A DNA stretch of 15,157 nt from DASUFI01 sp036274635 (GCA_036274635.1 DASUFI010000066.1:1-15157), one strand, 5' to 3'; positions 5,819-13,530 are shown, counted from the stretch's first letter. A program made the numbers and translations. Notes: a model not told the origin generated them from the sequence alone.

Positions 5819-7963
5819 CTACTTGATCTTGATGACGGCCTTGTAGGCGCCGGGGCCGTTCAGCGTGCTGAGGGTAAGCAGGTACTCGTTGCTGACGTTC
5901 ACCAGGATGTTCTTCTGGGTGACCTTCGTGCCGGCGGGGTTGACGACCTTGTCGGTGGGGAAGTCGAGGTCGCCGGGGTTGGCGGTGAAGGCGAAGTCGG
6001 GCTGCGTGCCGTCGGCCTTGTCGCCGGTCAGGGTGATGGAGATCTTCTGGCCGGCGACGAGCTGCAGGCCGATGGCGTGCTCGGTGATCGAGCCGAGGAA
6101 GGCCGACTTGAAGTTCAGGGTCACGGGACTGGTGTCCGTGGGCAGCAGCACGATGTTGTCCACGTTCGAGCCGAGGATGCCGTGCGCGAGGCCGGCGCCC
6201 AGCACCTTGCTGGCCAGCTTCCAGGCCTTGGCCTTGCCGGGCGCGAGCGCGGAGTTGAGCAGCGAGATGAAGCAGTCGCGGTCGAAGGCCTCGTAGGCGG
6301 CCTGCGCGTTGGCCGGCGTGACGTCGGGGAAGCCGACCTCGGCCGAGGACTGCGGCCAGTCGGCGAGGTGGTTCACCACGAGGTCGTCGGTGGACTTCTG
6401 CTTGGCCTGGGTGCGCAGCCGCCACAGCGCGCAGCCGAAGATCTTGCCCGCCTCGTGCTCCTCGGGCAGGTCGTTGTCCGGATCGATCGTGTCGAACAGG
6501 TTGTCCGGCAGCGTGATCTCCTCGGTCAGGTCGCGCAGCGCGTCGCCCTCGAGGCCGAGGTCATCGCCCGAGTGCACGATGAAGGCGTGCCCGATCTTTG
6601 GCGTCTTGTGGAAGGACGTGGAGGAGTAGTCGGCGATGGCCTCGTTGACCGCGCGCGGCGGCGTGTCGATCGCGTCGTCCCCGAAGGTCAGGCCCGCGAA
6701 GTCGCACATGGCGTGGAAGTACTCGTGGCTGACCACGGTGGGATCGCGCGAGAAGTCGTCGAAGGGATCGCCCGTGGCCCCGTCGAAGTCGCCGAAGGCG
6801 AAGAAGCCCGGGGCCCAGGGTTGTTCCGGGTCGAGGATGTCGGGCGAGAAGAAGGCATTGATCAGGCCTTCGACGTTCACGACGACCGGGATGCACGTGT
6901 CCGAGGGCAGCGTGCCCGTGATCTTCTTCAGGTGGGCGGCCGAGCGCGTGATCCACGAATAGGTGTTCACGTGGTCGAAGGCCTCGAACTCCGTGATGAC
7001 TCCGCCGATCACCGTGTCGCTGGTGTCGGAGAAGTCGAAGGCCAGGAACACGTTGAAGAGCACGGCGGTGAAGTCCGACACCGTGCAGTAGCGCCCGGTG
7101 AGGGTGCCGAAGAGCAGGGCGAGGCTCTCGTCGATGTCCGCCGCCGTGAGGTCCGTCAGCCCGCTGCCGCTCTCGCTGCCGCCGGCCGCCTTGGCCGCCG
7201 TCTTGTAGACCGACCCGCTGCCGCTGGTCAGGGGGAACTGCAGCGGCACGCCGTCGAGCACGATGTTGCCCGTGGCCTCGTAGGCCTCGTGGCGCGCGGA
7301 CAGGACGGCGCCGCTGACGGCGTCGACGTCGACGCGCCAGGGCGTGAGTCCGGCCTTCTGCACGAAGCTCACGCGCCAGGCCAACGCCGGCGACGGCGCG
7401 GCCAGCGCCACGCCGCGCGCCGTCGGCGGCCCGCGCATGTCGGCGGGCGCGAGGCCGAGGTGGGCGAGCGCGGCCGTCTCCGCCTGCTCCGCGGTGATCG
7501 CCGGAGGGCCCAGCTGCGCCGCCTCCGGGCTCAGCCAGCCATGCGCGCCCGTGGCGCGGCCCTGCTCGTCGAGCGCCAGCGTGAGTCCCGCGCCCTGCAC
7601 CTCCCAGCCCTGAGCCAGCTGCGGCAGGAAGACGGCGCGCGGCGAGCCGTCGGCCCGCGGCTGGCGCGGCTGCGGAGCGCCCAGCACCACGGGCCCATCC
7701 GCGCCGAAGAGCGGCGCGAAGCGCGCGGCGAAGTCGGCCGTGTGGGCGCCGACGTCAGCGCCCTGCAGCGGCAGCGGGCCGGCGAGTCGGCGCAGCGTGC
7801 CGTCGGCGGCGGCGGAGACCACGCGCAGCGCGCCGGCGGGATCCAGCGTCGCGAGCTGCGCGGCGAGATCGGCGCGGGGCGCGGGGGCGGCCAAGCGCAC
7901 GGCCTGCGCGCCGGCAGCCGGGGCGAGCAGGATCAGACCGACCAGCAGGGTGGATGGGCGCAC
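5819..7963 (-). CDS. Secreted gluzincin-type zinc metalloprotease with PepSY/FTP-like propeptide
   Basis: 714 residues from a GTG at 7963 with AGAGG five bases upstream; the longer open frame has an implausible N-terminus. Residues 1-20 form a signal peptide (PSTLLVGLILLAPAAGAQA). About 20-260 resembles the FTP/PepSY inhibitory propeptide of thermolysin- and fungalysin-like enzymes, ending PWRVDVDAVSGAVLSARHEAY. The catalytic site is VVSHEYFHAM with H413, E414 and H417, followed by NEAIADYSS with E441 and D445: the E-x-x-x-D third-ligand motif of the gluzincins. It should be a secreted endopeptidase activated by propeptide removal. The last ~100 residues (VTLNFKSAFLGSITEHAIG onward) look like a beta-rich pre-peptidase C-terminal (PPC) type domain. 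Assignment to M4 or M36 is unsure. The gene ends against the repeat element and lies 131 nt downstream of the glycosyltransferase gene. Confidence 0.85.
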   Translation of the reverse strand: MRPSTLLVGLILLAPAAGAQAVRLAAPAPRADLAAQLATLDPAGALRVVSAAADGTLRRLAGPLPLQGADVGAHTADFAARFAPLFGADGPVVLGAPQPRQPRADGSPRAVFLPQLAQGWEVQGAGLTLALDEQGRATGAHGWLSPEAAQLGPPAITAEQAETAALAHLGLAPADMRGPPTARGVALAAPSPALAWRVSFVQKAGLTPWRVDVDAVSGAVLSARHEAYEATGNIVLDGVPLQFPLTSGSGSVYKTAAKAAGGSESGSGLTDLTAADIDESLALLFGTLTGRYCTVSDFTAVLFNVFLAFDFSDTSDTVIGGVITEFEAFDHVNTYSWITRSAAHLKKITGTLPSDTCIPVVVNVEGLINAFFSPDILDPEQPWAPGFFAFGDFDGATGDPFDDFSRDPTVVSHEYFHAMCDFAGLTFGDDAIDTPPRAVNEAIADYSSTSFHKTPKIGHAFIVHSGDDLGLEGDALRDLTEEITLPDNLFDTIDPDNDLPEEHEAGKIFGCALWRLRTQAKQKSTDDLVVNHLADWPQSSAEVGFPDVTPANAQAAYEAFDRDCFISLLNSALAPGKAKAWKLASKVLGAGLAHGILGSNVDNIVLLPTDTSPVTLNFKSAFLGSITEHAIGLQLVAGQKISITLTGDKADGTQPDFAFTANPGDLDFPTDKVVNPAGTKVTQKNILVNVSNEYLLTLSTLNGPGAYKAVIKIK

Positions 7964-7968
7964 GGCGA

Positions 7969-7973
7969 CCTCT
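7969..7973 (-). promoter_or_regulatory. Ribosome binding site fixing the protease start
   Basis: AGAGG (within AAAGAGGT) lies 5 nt before the GTG at 7963. This start places the signal peptide at the exact N-terminus. Confidence 0.65.
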
Positions 7974-8094
7974 TTCTGGGGGGGCGAGCGGAAGAGACCA
8001 AGGTGCCGACCTCGGCGCGACGCATCAAGGGCGTGCGCCTCGACAAGCGCGCGATGACGCCGCATTCAGCGGAGAACGGCCCCGCGAACGCGGT

Positions 8095-9258
8095 TCAGTG
8101 CTGGACGCCTTCCAGCGCCTCCGCGTGCACGGCCAGCGTGCGCTTGGCCACCTCTTCCCAGGAGTAGCCGCCCAGCACGCGGGCCGGGCCGCGGCGCGAG
8201 AACTCCGCGCGCATCGCGTCGTCGCGGGCCATGGCGACCAGCGCGGCCGCGAAGCCGGACGCGTCCGTGGGGTCGAAGTGCACGCCGCAGCCGCCGAGCG
8301 TCTCCTTGAGCGCGCCGCGGTCGCTGCACAGCACCGGCGTGCCGCAGGCCTGGGCCTCGAGCACCGGCAGGCCGAAGCCCTCGTGCAGCGAGGCGCACAC
8401 GTAGAGGGCCGCACCGGAGAGCAGGGCGGGCAGGTCGCCGTCGGGCACCCAGCCGGGCAGCACGACGCGGTCGTCGGGCAGGCCGGCCTCGCGCGCGAGG
8501 CGCCGCAGCTGGTCGGCGTCGGCGTCGCGCGGGCCGGGCAGCACCAGCAGCCAGTTGTCGGGCAGCGCGGGGGCGCCGCCGTCGCGCTCGGCGCAGGCGC
8601 GCGCGAAGGCCGCGATGAGCCCGGCCTGGTTCTTGCGCGGCGAGAGCTGGCCGGCCAGCAGCACGTACGGCCGCGGCGAGCCGTCGGGCCCGAGCAGCCC
8701 GCGCCGGCGCAGCACGGTCTCCAGCACCGGCGGATCCGGGCGGCGGAAGTGCGTGGTGTCCACGCCGCAGGGCACGACGCGCACGCGGTCGGCCGGGAAG
8801 CCCAGCAGGTCGGTGAGCGCCTGCTTGCCCTGCTCGCTGTAGGAGATGACGAGGTCGGCGCGCGCCGCCGTCTCGCGGATGCGCGCCTGGCGCTGCTTGA
8901 CCCACTCGGGGTCGGCCAGCTCGGGGAACTCGAAGACGTTCAGATCGTGCAGCGTGAAGACGCGCGCGGCATGCATGCGAGGCGGCAGCCGCACGCCGAT
9001 GGCGTGCATCACGTCCGGCCGCCCGATGGACGAGTCGGCGAAGAAGTCGACCAGCAGGCGCGGGCGGCTGCCCTCGGGCAGCAGGCCCATGAGGTCGTCG
9101 ATCAGCTCGCGCTTCTTCCAGCGGTTGGCGCGGATGGCCAGCACGATCTCGTGCTCGGGAGCGAGGCGCACGATGGCGCGGATGAGCTCGCAGCCGTAGG
9201 TCGCGATGCCGCCGCGCTGCGGCTTGACCATCGTGGTGACATCGAACGCAAGGCGCAT
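8095..9258 (-). CDS. GT4-family glycosyltransferase
   Basis: 387 residues, a GT-B fold retaining transferase. It should move a sugar from a nucleotide-sugar donor onto a glycan or lipid acceptor at the cytoplasmic face. The N-terminus MRLAFDVTTM with PQRGGIATYGCELIRA is the typical acceptor-domain start with the glycine-rich loop. The middle carries LVISYSEQGKQALTDLLG and VRVVPCGVDTTHFR, then the donor domain with YVLLAGQLSPRKNQAGLIAAF. The EX7E motif is in LHEGFGLPVLEAQACGTPVL, followed by SDRGALKETLGG. I prefer ATG 9258 because the family begins there and a CATGAT element lies 9 nt upstream; ATG 9318 would add 20 residues. It stands alone: 240 nt from the DUF1844 gene upstream and 131 nt from the protease gene downstream. 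Substrate unknown. Confidence 0.88.
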   Translation of the reverse strand: MRLAFDVTTMVKPQRGGIATYGCELIRAIVRLAPEHEIVLAIRANRWKKRELIDDLMGLLPEGSRPRLLVDFFADSSIGRPDVMHAIGVRLPPRMHAARVFTLHDLNVFEFPELADPEWVKQRQARIRETAARADLVISYSEQGKQALTDLLGFPADRVRVVPCGVDTTHFRRPDPPVLETVLRRRGLLGPDGSPRPYVLLAGQLSPRKNQAGLIAAFARACAERDGGAPALPDNWLLVLPGPRDADADQLRRLAREAGLPDDRVVLPGWVPDGDLPALLSGAALYVCASLHEGFGLPVLEAQACGTPVLCSDRGALKETLGGCGVHFDPTDASGFAAALVAMARDDAMRAEFSRRGPARVLGGYSWEEVAKRTLAVHAEALEGVQH

Positions 9259-9273
9259 GCCGCCGCCATCATG
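9258..9273 (-). promoter_or_regulatory. Weak -10-like element before the glycosyltransferase start
   Basis: On the minus strand CATGAT (9273-9268) lies 9 nt before ATG 9258, without a ribosome binding site. The spacing is like that of the other leaderless candidates here. A second possibility is TACGAG 8 nt before ATG 9318. Confidence 0.3.
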
Positions 9274-9498
9274 CCCGGAGGCACGGGCGGTCGCATGGGG
9301 AAGGTTGAGCGTGGCCATGGCAGGAGCTCGTACGACGGGACGGCAGAGGCTCGGGGACGGTGCGACGGGACGCACGACCGGGTCATCTGCCGTGATCGTC
9401 GCGGGGAGGCGGCGACTTGAGCAGCTCTTCGAGCGAGTCGGGCGGCCCTCGTCGAGCGCGTCGCGGGCGGCCCCATGGCGGCCGATGGACCCCGCGGA

Positions 9499-9798
9499 TC
9501 AGCCGTTCTTGCGCACGAAGGCCATGCGCAGGTTGGTGAGCACGCCGGCCACGTACTCCTCCTCCTCGGGCGTACGGTTGCCGCGCGTCTTCTCCTCGAG
9601 CATGGCCAGCGTGTCGATGAGGAAGCGCGCGGCGCGCAGGTCGGTGTCCTTGCGCCCGGTCACGGGGTTCTCGGTCTCGCCCAGCGCCATGCCCACCTGC
9701 GCGGCGAGATGGAAGACGTGCACGATCAGCGTCGGCTCGGGCAGCGCGCGCTCGCCCGCCCCCTGCGGCGCGACGGGCTCGGCCTCGCTGCCGCTCAC
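9499..9798 (-). CDS. DUF1844 protein
   Basis: 99 residues. The GTG overlaps the pyrG stop (GTGA), so it is translationally coupled to CTP synthase as the last gene of the operon. Residues 23-96 match the small helical DUF1844 family: a first helix LIVHVFHLAAQVGMALGE, then NPVTGRKDTDLRAARFLIDT, LAMLEEKTRGN, and TPEEEEYVAGVLTNLRMAFV. Residues 1-22 are a variable proline/glutamate-rich tail. There are no catalytic residues, signal peptide or membrane segment, so it is a cytosolic protein of unknown function. No convincing terminator follows its stop. Confidence 0.88.
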   Translation of the reverse strand: MSGSEAEPVAPQGAGERALPEPTLIVHVFHLAAQVGMALGETENPVTGRKDTDLRAARFLIDTLAMLEEKTRGNRTPEEEEYVAGVLTNLRMAFVRKNG

Positions 9799-11441
9799 GC
9801 TCCCTTGCGTCCCCGCCCGGCGGCGGCGGCGACGGGCGCGCCGCCCCGCGCGTGCTCGAGCGCGGCCTTCACGAAGTCGCGGAACAGAGGATGCGCTGCC
9901 GTGGGCTTGGAGCGGAACTCCGGGTGGTACTGCACGCCCACGAACCACGGGTGGTCCGGGATCTCGATGACCTCCACCAGGTCGCGCTGCGGGTTGATGC
10001 CGGTGCAGGCCAGGCCGTGCTCCTCGAGCACGCGGCGATAGGCGGGGTTCACCTCGTAGCGGTGGCGGTGGCGCTCGCGGACGAGCTCCTCGCCGTAGGC
10101 GTCGCGCGCGCGGCCCGGCGCGAGCCGGCAGTCCTGCGTCCCCAGGCGCATGGTGCCGCCCTTGTCCGTGATGCGCTGCTGCTCGTCCAGCAGCGCGATG
10201 ACCGGGTGCGGCGTGCGCGGGTCGATCTCGGTGGAGTTGGCGCCCGTGAGCCCGCACACGTGCCGCGCGAACTCGATGACCGCCATGTGCAGGCCGTAGC
10301 ACAGCCCCAGGTACGGGATGCGGTTCTCGCGCGCCCAGCGCACGGCCAGCATCTTGCCCTCGACGCCGCGCCCGCCGAAGCCGCCCGGCACGAGGATGCC
10401 GTCGCAGCCGAGGAGCGCCGCGTCGACGCCCGCCTCGTCGAGCGAGTCGGACGCGATCTTGCGCAGCTTGACGCGCGCGCCGTTCTCGATGCCGGCGTGG
10501 CTGATGGACTCGTAGATGGACTTGTAGGCGTCGTTGAGCTCGATGTACTTGCCCACGACCGCGATCTCGACCTGCTGCCGCGCGCCCTTGACCGTGGCGA
10601 CGATGCGCTCCCAGGCCGAGAGGTCCGGCTCGCGCAGCTGCAGGCCCAGCAGGCGCGCGATGAGGCGGTGCACGCCCTCGTCACGCAGCATGAGCGGCAG
10701 CTCGTAGATGGTGTGCGCGACGTCGCGCTCCTCCAGCACCGCCTCGGGCCGCACGTTGCAGAACATGCTGATCTTGCGGCGCATCTCGTCGCTCATGGGC
10801 TGCGTGGTGCGACACACGAGGATGTCCGGCTGCACGCCGATCTCGCGCAGCTTGCCCACGGACTGCTGCGTGGGCTTGGTCTTCAGCTCGCCGCTGGCCT
10901 GCAGGTAGACCAGCAGCGTGAGGTGCAGGAAGCAGCACTCCTGCGGCGGGTGCTCGATGGAGTACTGCCGGATGGCCTCGAGGAAGGGCAGGCTCTCGAT
11001 GTCGCCCACCGTGCCGCCGATCTCGGTGATGACCACGTCCACGTCGGGGGCGTTGAGCTTGTCGATGCCCGCCTTGATCTCGTCGGTGATGTGCGGGATG
11101 ACCTGCACCGTCTGCCCGAGGTACTGGCCCGCGCGCTCCTTGCGGATGACCGACTGGTAGATCTTGCCGGTGGTGTAGTTGCACTCGGCGGTGAGCGGCG
11201 CGTGCGTGAAGCGCTCGTAGTGCCCGAGATCGAGGTCCATCTCGCTGCCGTCGTCCAGCACGTAGACCTCGCCGTGCTGGTACGGGTTCATGGTGCCGGG
11301 GTCGACGTTGATGTAGGGGTCGAACTTCTGCATCCGCACGCGCAGGCCGCAGCTCTCGAGGATGCAGCCGATGGACGCGGCGGTGAGGCCCTTGCCCAGC
11401 GAGGACACGACGCCGCCCGTGATGAAGATGTGCTTGGTCAT
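9795..11441 (-). CDS. pyrG: CTP synthase (glutamine-hydrolysing)
   Basis: 548 residues, full length (E. coli enzyme 545). It makes CTP from UTP, ATP and glutamine in the cytoplasm. The synthase domain begins MTKHIFITGGVVSSLGKGL with the ATP loop. It continues with FDPYINVDPGTMNPYQHGEV, LDLGHYERF, and EIGGTVGDIESLPFLEA. After VVGKYIELNDAYKS comes the class I glutamine amidotransferase domain, with GGFGGRG, the nucleophile C381 in LGLCYGLHMAVIEFAR, and the triad partners H506 and E508 in QYHPEF. The nucleophile elbow reads CYGLH where E. coli has CLGMQ. The ATG overlaps the kdsB stop (ATGA), and the stop overlaps the DUF1844 start. Its product CTP is the substrate of KdsB, the preceding gene, so co-expression makes metabolic sense. 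Confidence 0.98.
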   Translation of the reverse strand: MTKHIFITGGVVSSLGKGLTAASIGCILESCGLRVRMQKFDPYINVDPGTMNPYQHGEVYVLDDGSEMDLDLGHYERFTHAPLTAECNYTTGKIYQSVIRKERAGQYLGQTVQVIPHITDEIKAGIDKLNAPDVDVVITEIGGTVGDIESLPFLEAIRQYSIEHPPQECCFLHLTLLVYLQASGELKTKPTQQSVGKLREIGVQPDILVCRTTQPMSDEMRRKISMFCNVRPEAVLEERDVAHTIYELPLMLRDEGVHRLIARLLGLQLREPDLSAWERIVATVKGARQQVEIAVVGKYIELNDAYKSIYESISHAGIENGARVKLRKIASDSLDEAGVDAALLGCDGILVPGGFGGRGVEGKMLAVRWARENRIPYLGLCYGLHMAVIEFARHVCGLTGANSTEIDPRTPHPVIALLDEQQRITDKGGTMRLGTQDCRLAPGRARDAYGEELVRERHRHRYEVNPAYRRVLEEHGLACTGINPQRDLVEVIEIPDHPWFVGVQYHPEFRSKPTAAHPLFRDFVKAALEHARGGAPVAAAAGRGRKGA

Positions 11442-12193
11442 GGTGATCCGCCCGCCCCGGTGGCCGCGCGCGCCGCGCAGCGGCTGACGAAGGCAGCGTA
11501 GTCCGAGGGCGTGTCGATTCCCAGCGAGGCGTGCGCCGTGAGCACCACGCCGATGTGCAGCCCCATGTGCAGGGCGCGCAGCTGCTCGAGGCGCTCGGCG
11601 CGCTCGGCCTCGCAGGGGGGCTGGGCGGCGAAGGCCAGCAGCGCCTCGCGCCGCCAGCCGTAGACGCCCTGGTGGGCGAGGGCCTGCTCGGGCCGCGCCC
11701 CGTGCGGGATGGGGGCGCGCGAGAAGTAGAGCGCCCGCCCGCGCCCGTCCAGCACCACCTTGACCACGTTGGGGTCGAGGAAGCCGGCGCCCTCGTCCGG
11801 CCCCAAGCGCCGCGCCAGCGTGACCAGCTCCTCGTCGCCCGCCGCCAGCCGTTCGACCAGGCGGTCCAGGTCCGCCGGGTCGACCTCCGGCTCGTCGCCC
11901 TGGACGTTGAGGATCAGCGGCGCGTCGAGCCGGCGCACCACCTCCGCCACCCGGTCGCTGCCCGAGGGGTGGGCGGGGCTGGTCAGCTCGACCCGCCCGC
12001 CGAAGCGTCGCACCGCCTCGGCGATGCGCTCGTCGTCCGTGGCCACGATGACCGGGTCCAGCCGGCGCGCCCGGCGCACCTGCTCCCAGACATGCTGCAC
12101 GAGCGGCCGGCCGGTCTGGCTGAGCAGCGGCTTGCCCGGGAGGCGGGTCGAGGCGTAGCGCACGGGCAGGATGGCCGCCGCGGAGGCGGTCAC
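11438..12193 (-). CDS. kdsB: 3-deoxy-manno-octulosonate cytidylyltransferase (CMP-Kdo synthetase)
   Basis: 251 residues, the usual family length. It activates Kdo with CTP to give CMP-Kdo for the inner core of lipopolysaccharide, in the cytoplasm. Motifs: AILPVRYASTRLPGKPLL at residues 7-24 (CTP loop with R12, R17 and K21), VATDDERI, HPSGSDRVAEVV, and LNVQGDEPEVDP with the metal ligand D100. It continues with VVLDGRGRALYFSRAPIPHG and the H-Q-G-V-Y-G segment, ending LGIDTPSDYAAF. The GTG start overlaps the stop of the lipoprotein gene (GTGA), and the stop overlaps the pyrG start (ATGA), so translation is coupled on both sides. Its presence indicates that the organism has a Kdo-containing outer-membrane glycolipid. 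Confidence 0.95.
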   Translation of the reverse strand: MTASAAAILPVRYASTRLPGKPLLSQTGRPLVQHVWEQVRRARRLDPVIVATDDERIAEAVRRFGGRVELTSPAHPSGSDRVAEVVRRLDAPLILNVQGDEPEVDPADLDRLVERLAAGDEELVTLARRLGPDEGAGFLDPNVVKVVLDGRGRALYFSRAPIPHGARPEQALAHQGVYGWRREALLAFAAQPPCEAERAERLEQLRALHMGLHIGVVLTAHASLGIDTPSDYAAFVSRCAARAATGAGGSP

Positions 12194-12726
12194 TGCTGCT
12201 TGTCCCGGAAGATGGCCGCACCTTGCGGGTTGCTCACGTGCTGCAAGCCGGCCACATGGTTGTAGAGCTGGCTGATGGCCAGCTTCATGTCGACGAAGGC
12301 CTGGAGCTGCCTGGCGGTGGCGCCGTCGGTCGGCACCACGAAGGTGCGGCGCAAGCCGTCGTCGTCCACGTAGACCCAGCCGCGCACCGCCGCGCCGTCC
12401 GGGGGCGGGTCGCCTGCGGAGGCCAGCTCGGCAAAGGCGAGCGTGTCCAGGTGGTCCACCATCGCCTGCATGTACTCGTCGGGCAGCAGCTTCAGCGCCG
12501 CGTTGCTGCGGCGCTGACTGTAGACCTCCACCAGCTCGGGCTCGCTGGCGTTGGCCAGATCGAGGTGCACCGGGCCGTTCGCGCCCTTGGAGTCGTACAA
12601 TCCCACCACCAGCCGGCGGCCGGGCGGATGGGCGTCGGCGGCCCCACCCGCGTCGGGCGATGAGCACCCCGAGAGCGCCCCCAGGAGGGCGGCGAGACAG
12701 GCGGCGGCGGTCGTTGGCCGGTGCAA
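12190..12726 (-). CDS. Small lipoprotein of unknown function, first gene of the kdsB-pyrG operon
   Basis: 178 residues from a TTG at 12726. Residues 1-20 are a lipoprotein signal peptide ending in the lipobox L18-S-G-C21, so the mature protein should be lipid-anchored. The mature part starts with a short glycine/alanine/serine linker, then RRLVVGLYDSKG, a helical middle (ELVEVYSQRRSNAALKLLPDEYMQAMVDHL), and the strand-like RGWVYVDDDGLRRTFVVP. I do not recognise the family. A longer reading from TTG 12762 would begin inside the -35 hexamer of the operon promoter and push the signal peptide inward; the TTG at 12726 lies 7 nt behind the -10, fitting a leaderless start. The stop overlaps kdsB by 4 nt. 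Coupling to kdsB hints at an outer-membrane role, which is inference. Confidence 0.78.
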   Translation of the reverse strand: MHRPTTAAACLAALLGALSGCSSPDAGGAADAHPPGRRLVVGLYDSKGANGPVHLDLANASEPELVEVYSQRRSNAALKLLPDEYMQAMVDHLDTLAFAELASAGDPPPDGAAVRGWVYVDDDGLRRTFVVPTDGATARQLQAFVDMKLAISQLYNHVAGLQHVSNPQGAAIFRDKQQ

Positions 12727-12733
12727 GAGACCG

Positions 12734-12762
12734 AGACTAGGGACCACCGGAAAGCGTGTCAA
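12734..12762 (-). promoter_or_regulatory. Promoter of the lipoprotein-kdsB-pyrG-DUF1844 operon
   Basis: On the minus strand TTGACA (12762-12757, perfect -35), a 17-nt spacer and TAGTCT (12739-12734, four of six -10 matches). The expected start of transcription is at about the TTG start codon at 12726. The -35 overlaps the first codons of the divergent kinase gene. Confidence 0.72.
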
Positions 12763-13448
12763 GCCAACTGGATACGACGGTCCGCGGCCTCCCGCTGCGG
12801 GACACTCTGCGGGGCCTGCCGGCCACCGTCCTGAAGGACGAGGGCGACGGCGCCGCGCGCCTGTACCGCTACGAGCTGCCCTCCGGGCCGGCGGTCCTGA
12901 AGGAGTGGAGGCCCCGCCAGCGCCTGCTGCGCTGGTGGGCGGCCCTGCTCATGCGGCGCGAGATCCACAACTACCGCCTGCTGCGGGGCTGCCCCGGCAT
13001 CCCGGAGTACCTGGGTCACGAGGGCAGCGTCGCCCTGCTCATCCGCTACGTCGACGCCAGCCCGATCCACCGCAAGATGGCGCCGGCCCTGCTGCGCGCG
13101 GGCCTCGACGACCTCGAACGGGTGCTGCAGGCGGTCCACGCGCGCCGCTTCGTGCACCTGGACGCGCACCAGAAGCTCAATGCCCTCATCGACGCGGGCG
13201 GCCACGCCTGGCTGGTCGACCTCGGCCAGGGCCTCGACTGCTCTCGCGGCTGGCTGCGTCGCGCGCTCTTCCCCCGCCTGGCCCGGGTGGACCGCGAGGC
13301 CGTGCTCAAGTTCCGGGCGCGCTACGCCCCCGACACCTTGGACCCCGCGCAGCGCGACCGGCTCGTCGCGCGCTTCTCCGAGCGCCGCGAGCGCTGGCCC
13401 AAGCGCTTCGGCCGCGCGCTGCGACGCCGCATCCTCGGCGACGGCTGA
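12756..13448 (+). CDS. Kdo/LPS-kinase-like protein (atypical protein-kinase fold)
   Basis: 230 residues from a GTG at 12756; no better start follows and no strong ribosome binding site is seen. The pattern is that of small lipopolysaccharide-core kinases (KdkA/WaaP-like) on the protein-kinase fold: AVLKEW with the ATP lysine K49, an acidic helix region REIHNYRLLRG, hinge segment LLIRYVDASP, catalytic-loop-like FVHLDAHQKLNALID (H134, D136, N142), and metal-loop LVDLGQGLD with D155. The asparagine lies six residues after D136 rather than the usual five, and DLG replaces DFG. The basic C-terminus (RFGRALRRRI) may touch membrane phosphates. Position next to kdsB, in divergent orientation, supports a role in phosphorylating a Kdo or core sugar; this is inference. 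The gene ends in an intrinsic terminator. Confidence 0.75.
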   Translation: MSSQLDTTVRGLPLRDTLRGLPATVLKDEGDGAARLYRYELPSGPAVLKEWRPRQRLLRWWAALLMRREIHNYRLLRGCPGIPEYLGHEGSVALLIRYVDASPIHRKMAPALLRAGLDDLERVLQAVHARRFVHLDAHQKLNALIDAGGHAWLVDLGQGLDCSRGWLRRALFPRLARVDREAVLKFRARYAPDTLDPAQRDRLVARFSERRERWPKRFGRALRRRILGDG

Positions 13449-13479
13449 GCGACGCACGCCGCGCGTCCGCCGTCTTTTT
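13440..13479 (+). terminator. Intrinsic terminator of the kinase gene
   Basis: Outer stem GACGGC (13440-13445) with GCCGTC (13469-13474), inner stem GACGC (13451-13455) with GCGTC (13463-13467), directly followed by TTTTT (13475-13479). It overlaps the stop codon. Confidence 0.72.
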
Positions 13480-13480
13480 G

Positions 13481-13509
13481 TGGAAACCGCATTTCGGGCT
13501 TCCTACGAT
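13481..13509 (+). promoter_or_regulatory. Candidate promoter of the LysM gene
   Basis: TGGAAA (13481-13486, four of six -35 matches), 17-nt spacer, TACGAT (13504-13509, four of six -10 matches), directly behind the terminator of the preceding gene. This would leave a leader of about 30 nt. Confidence 0.45.
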
Positions 13510-13530
13510 TCGCCGCGGTTGGCGACTCGT

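Noticed and set aside
5690..8167. Long open frame on the plus strand opposite the protease gene
   Set aside because: Arg/Gly/Val-rich composition typical of antisense frames in GC-rich DNA; the minus-strand protease carries the clear motifs.
9259..9498. Possible small gene or regulatory RNA between the DUF1844 and glycosyltransferase genes
   Set aside because: Only weak -10-like hexamers and a repeated GTCCCGTCG; no stable terminator hairpin, no coding signal.
9852..11501. Long open frame on the plus strand opposite pyrG
   Set aside because: Shadow of a highly conserved pyrG; no start signal or recognisable domain.
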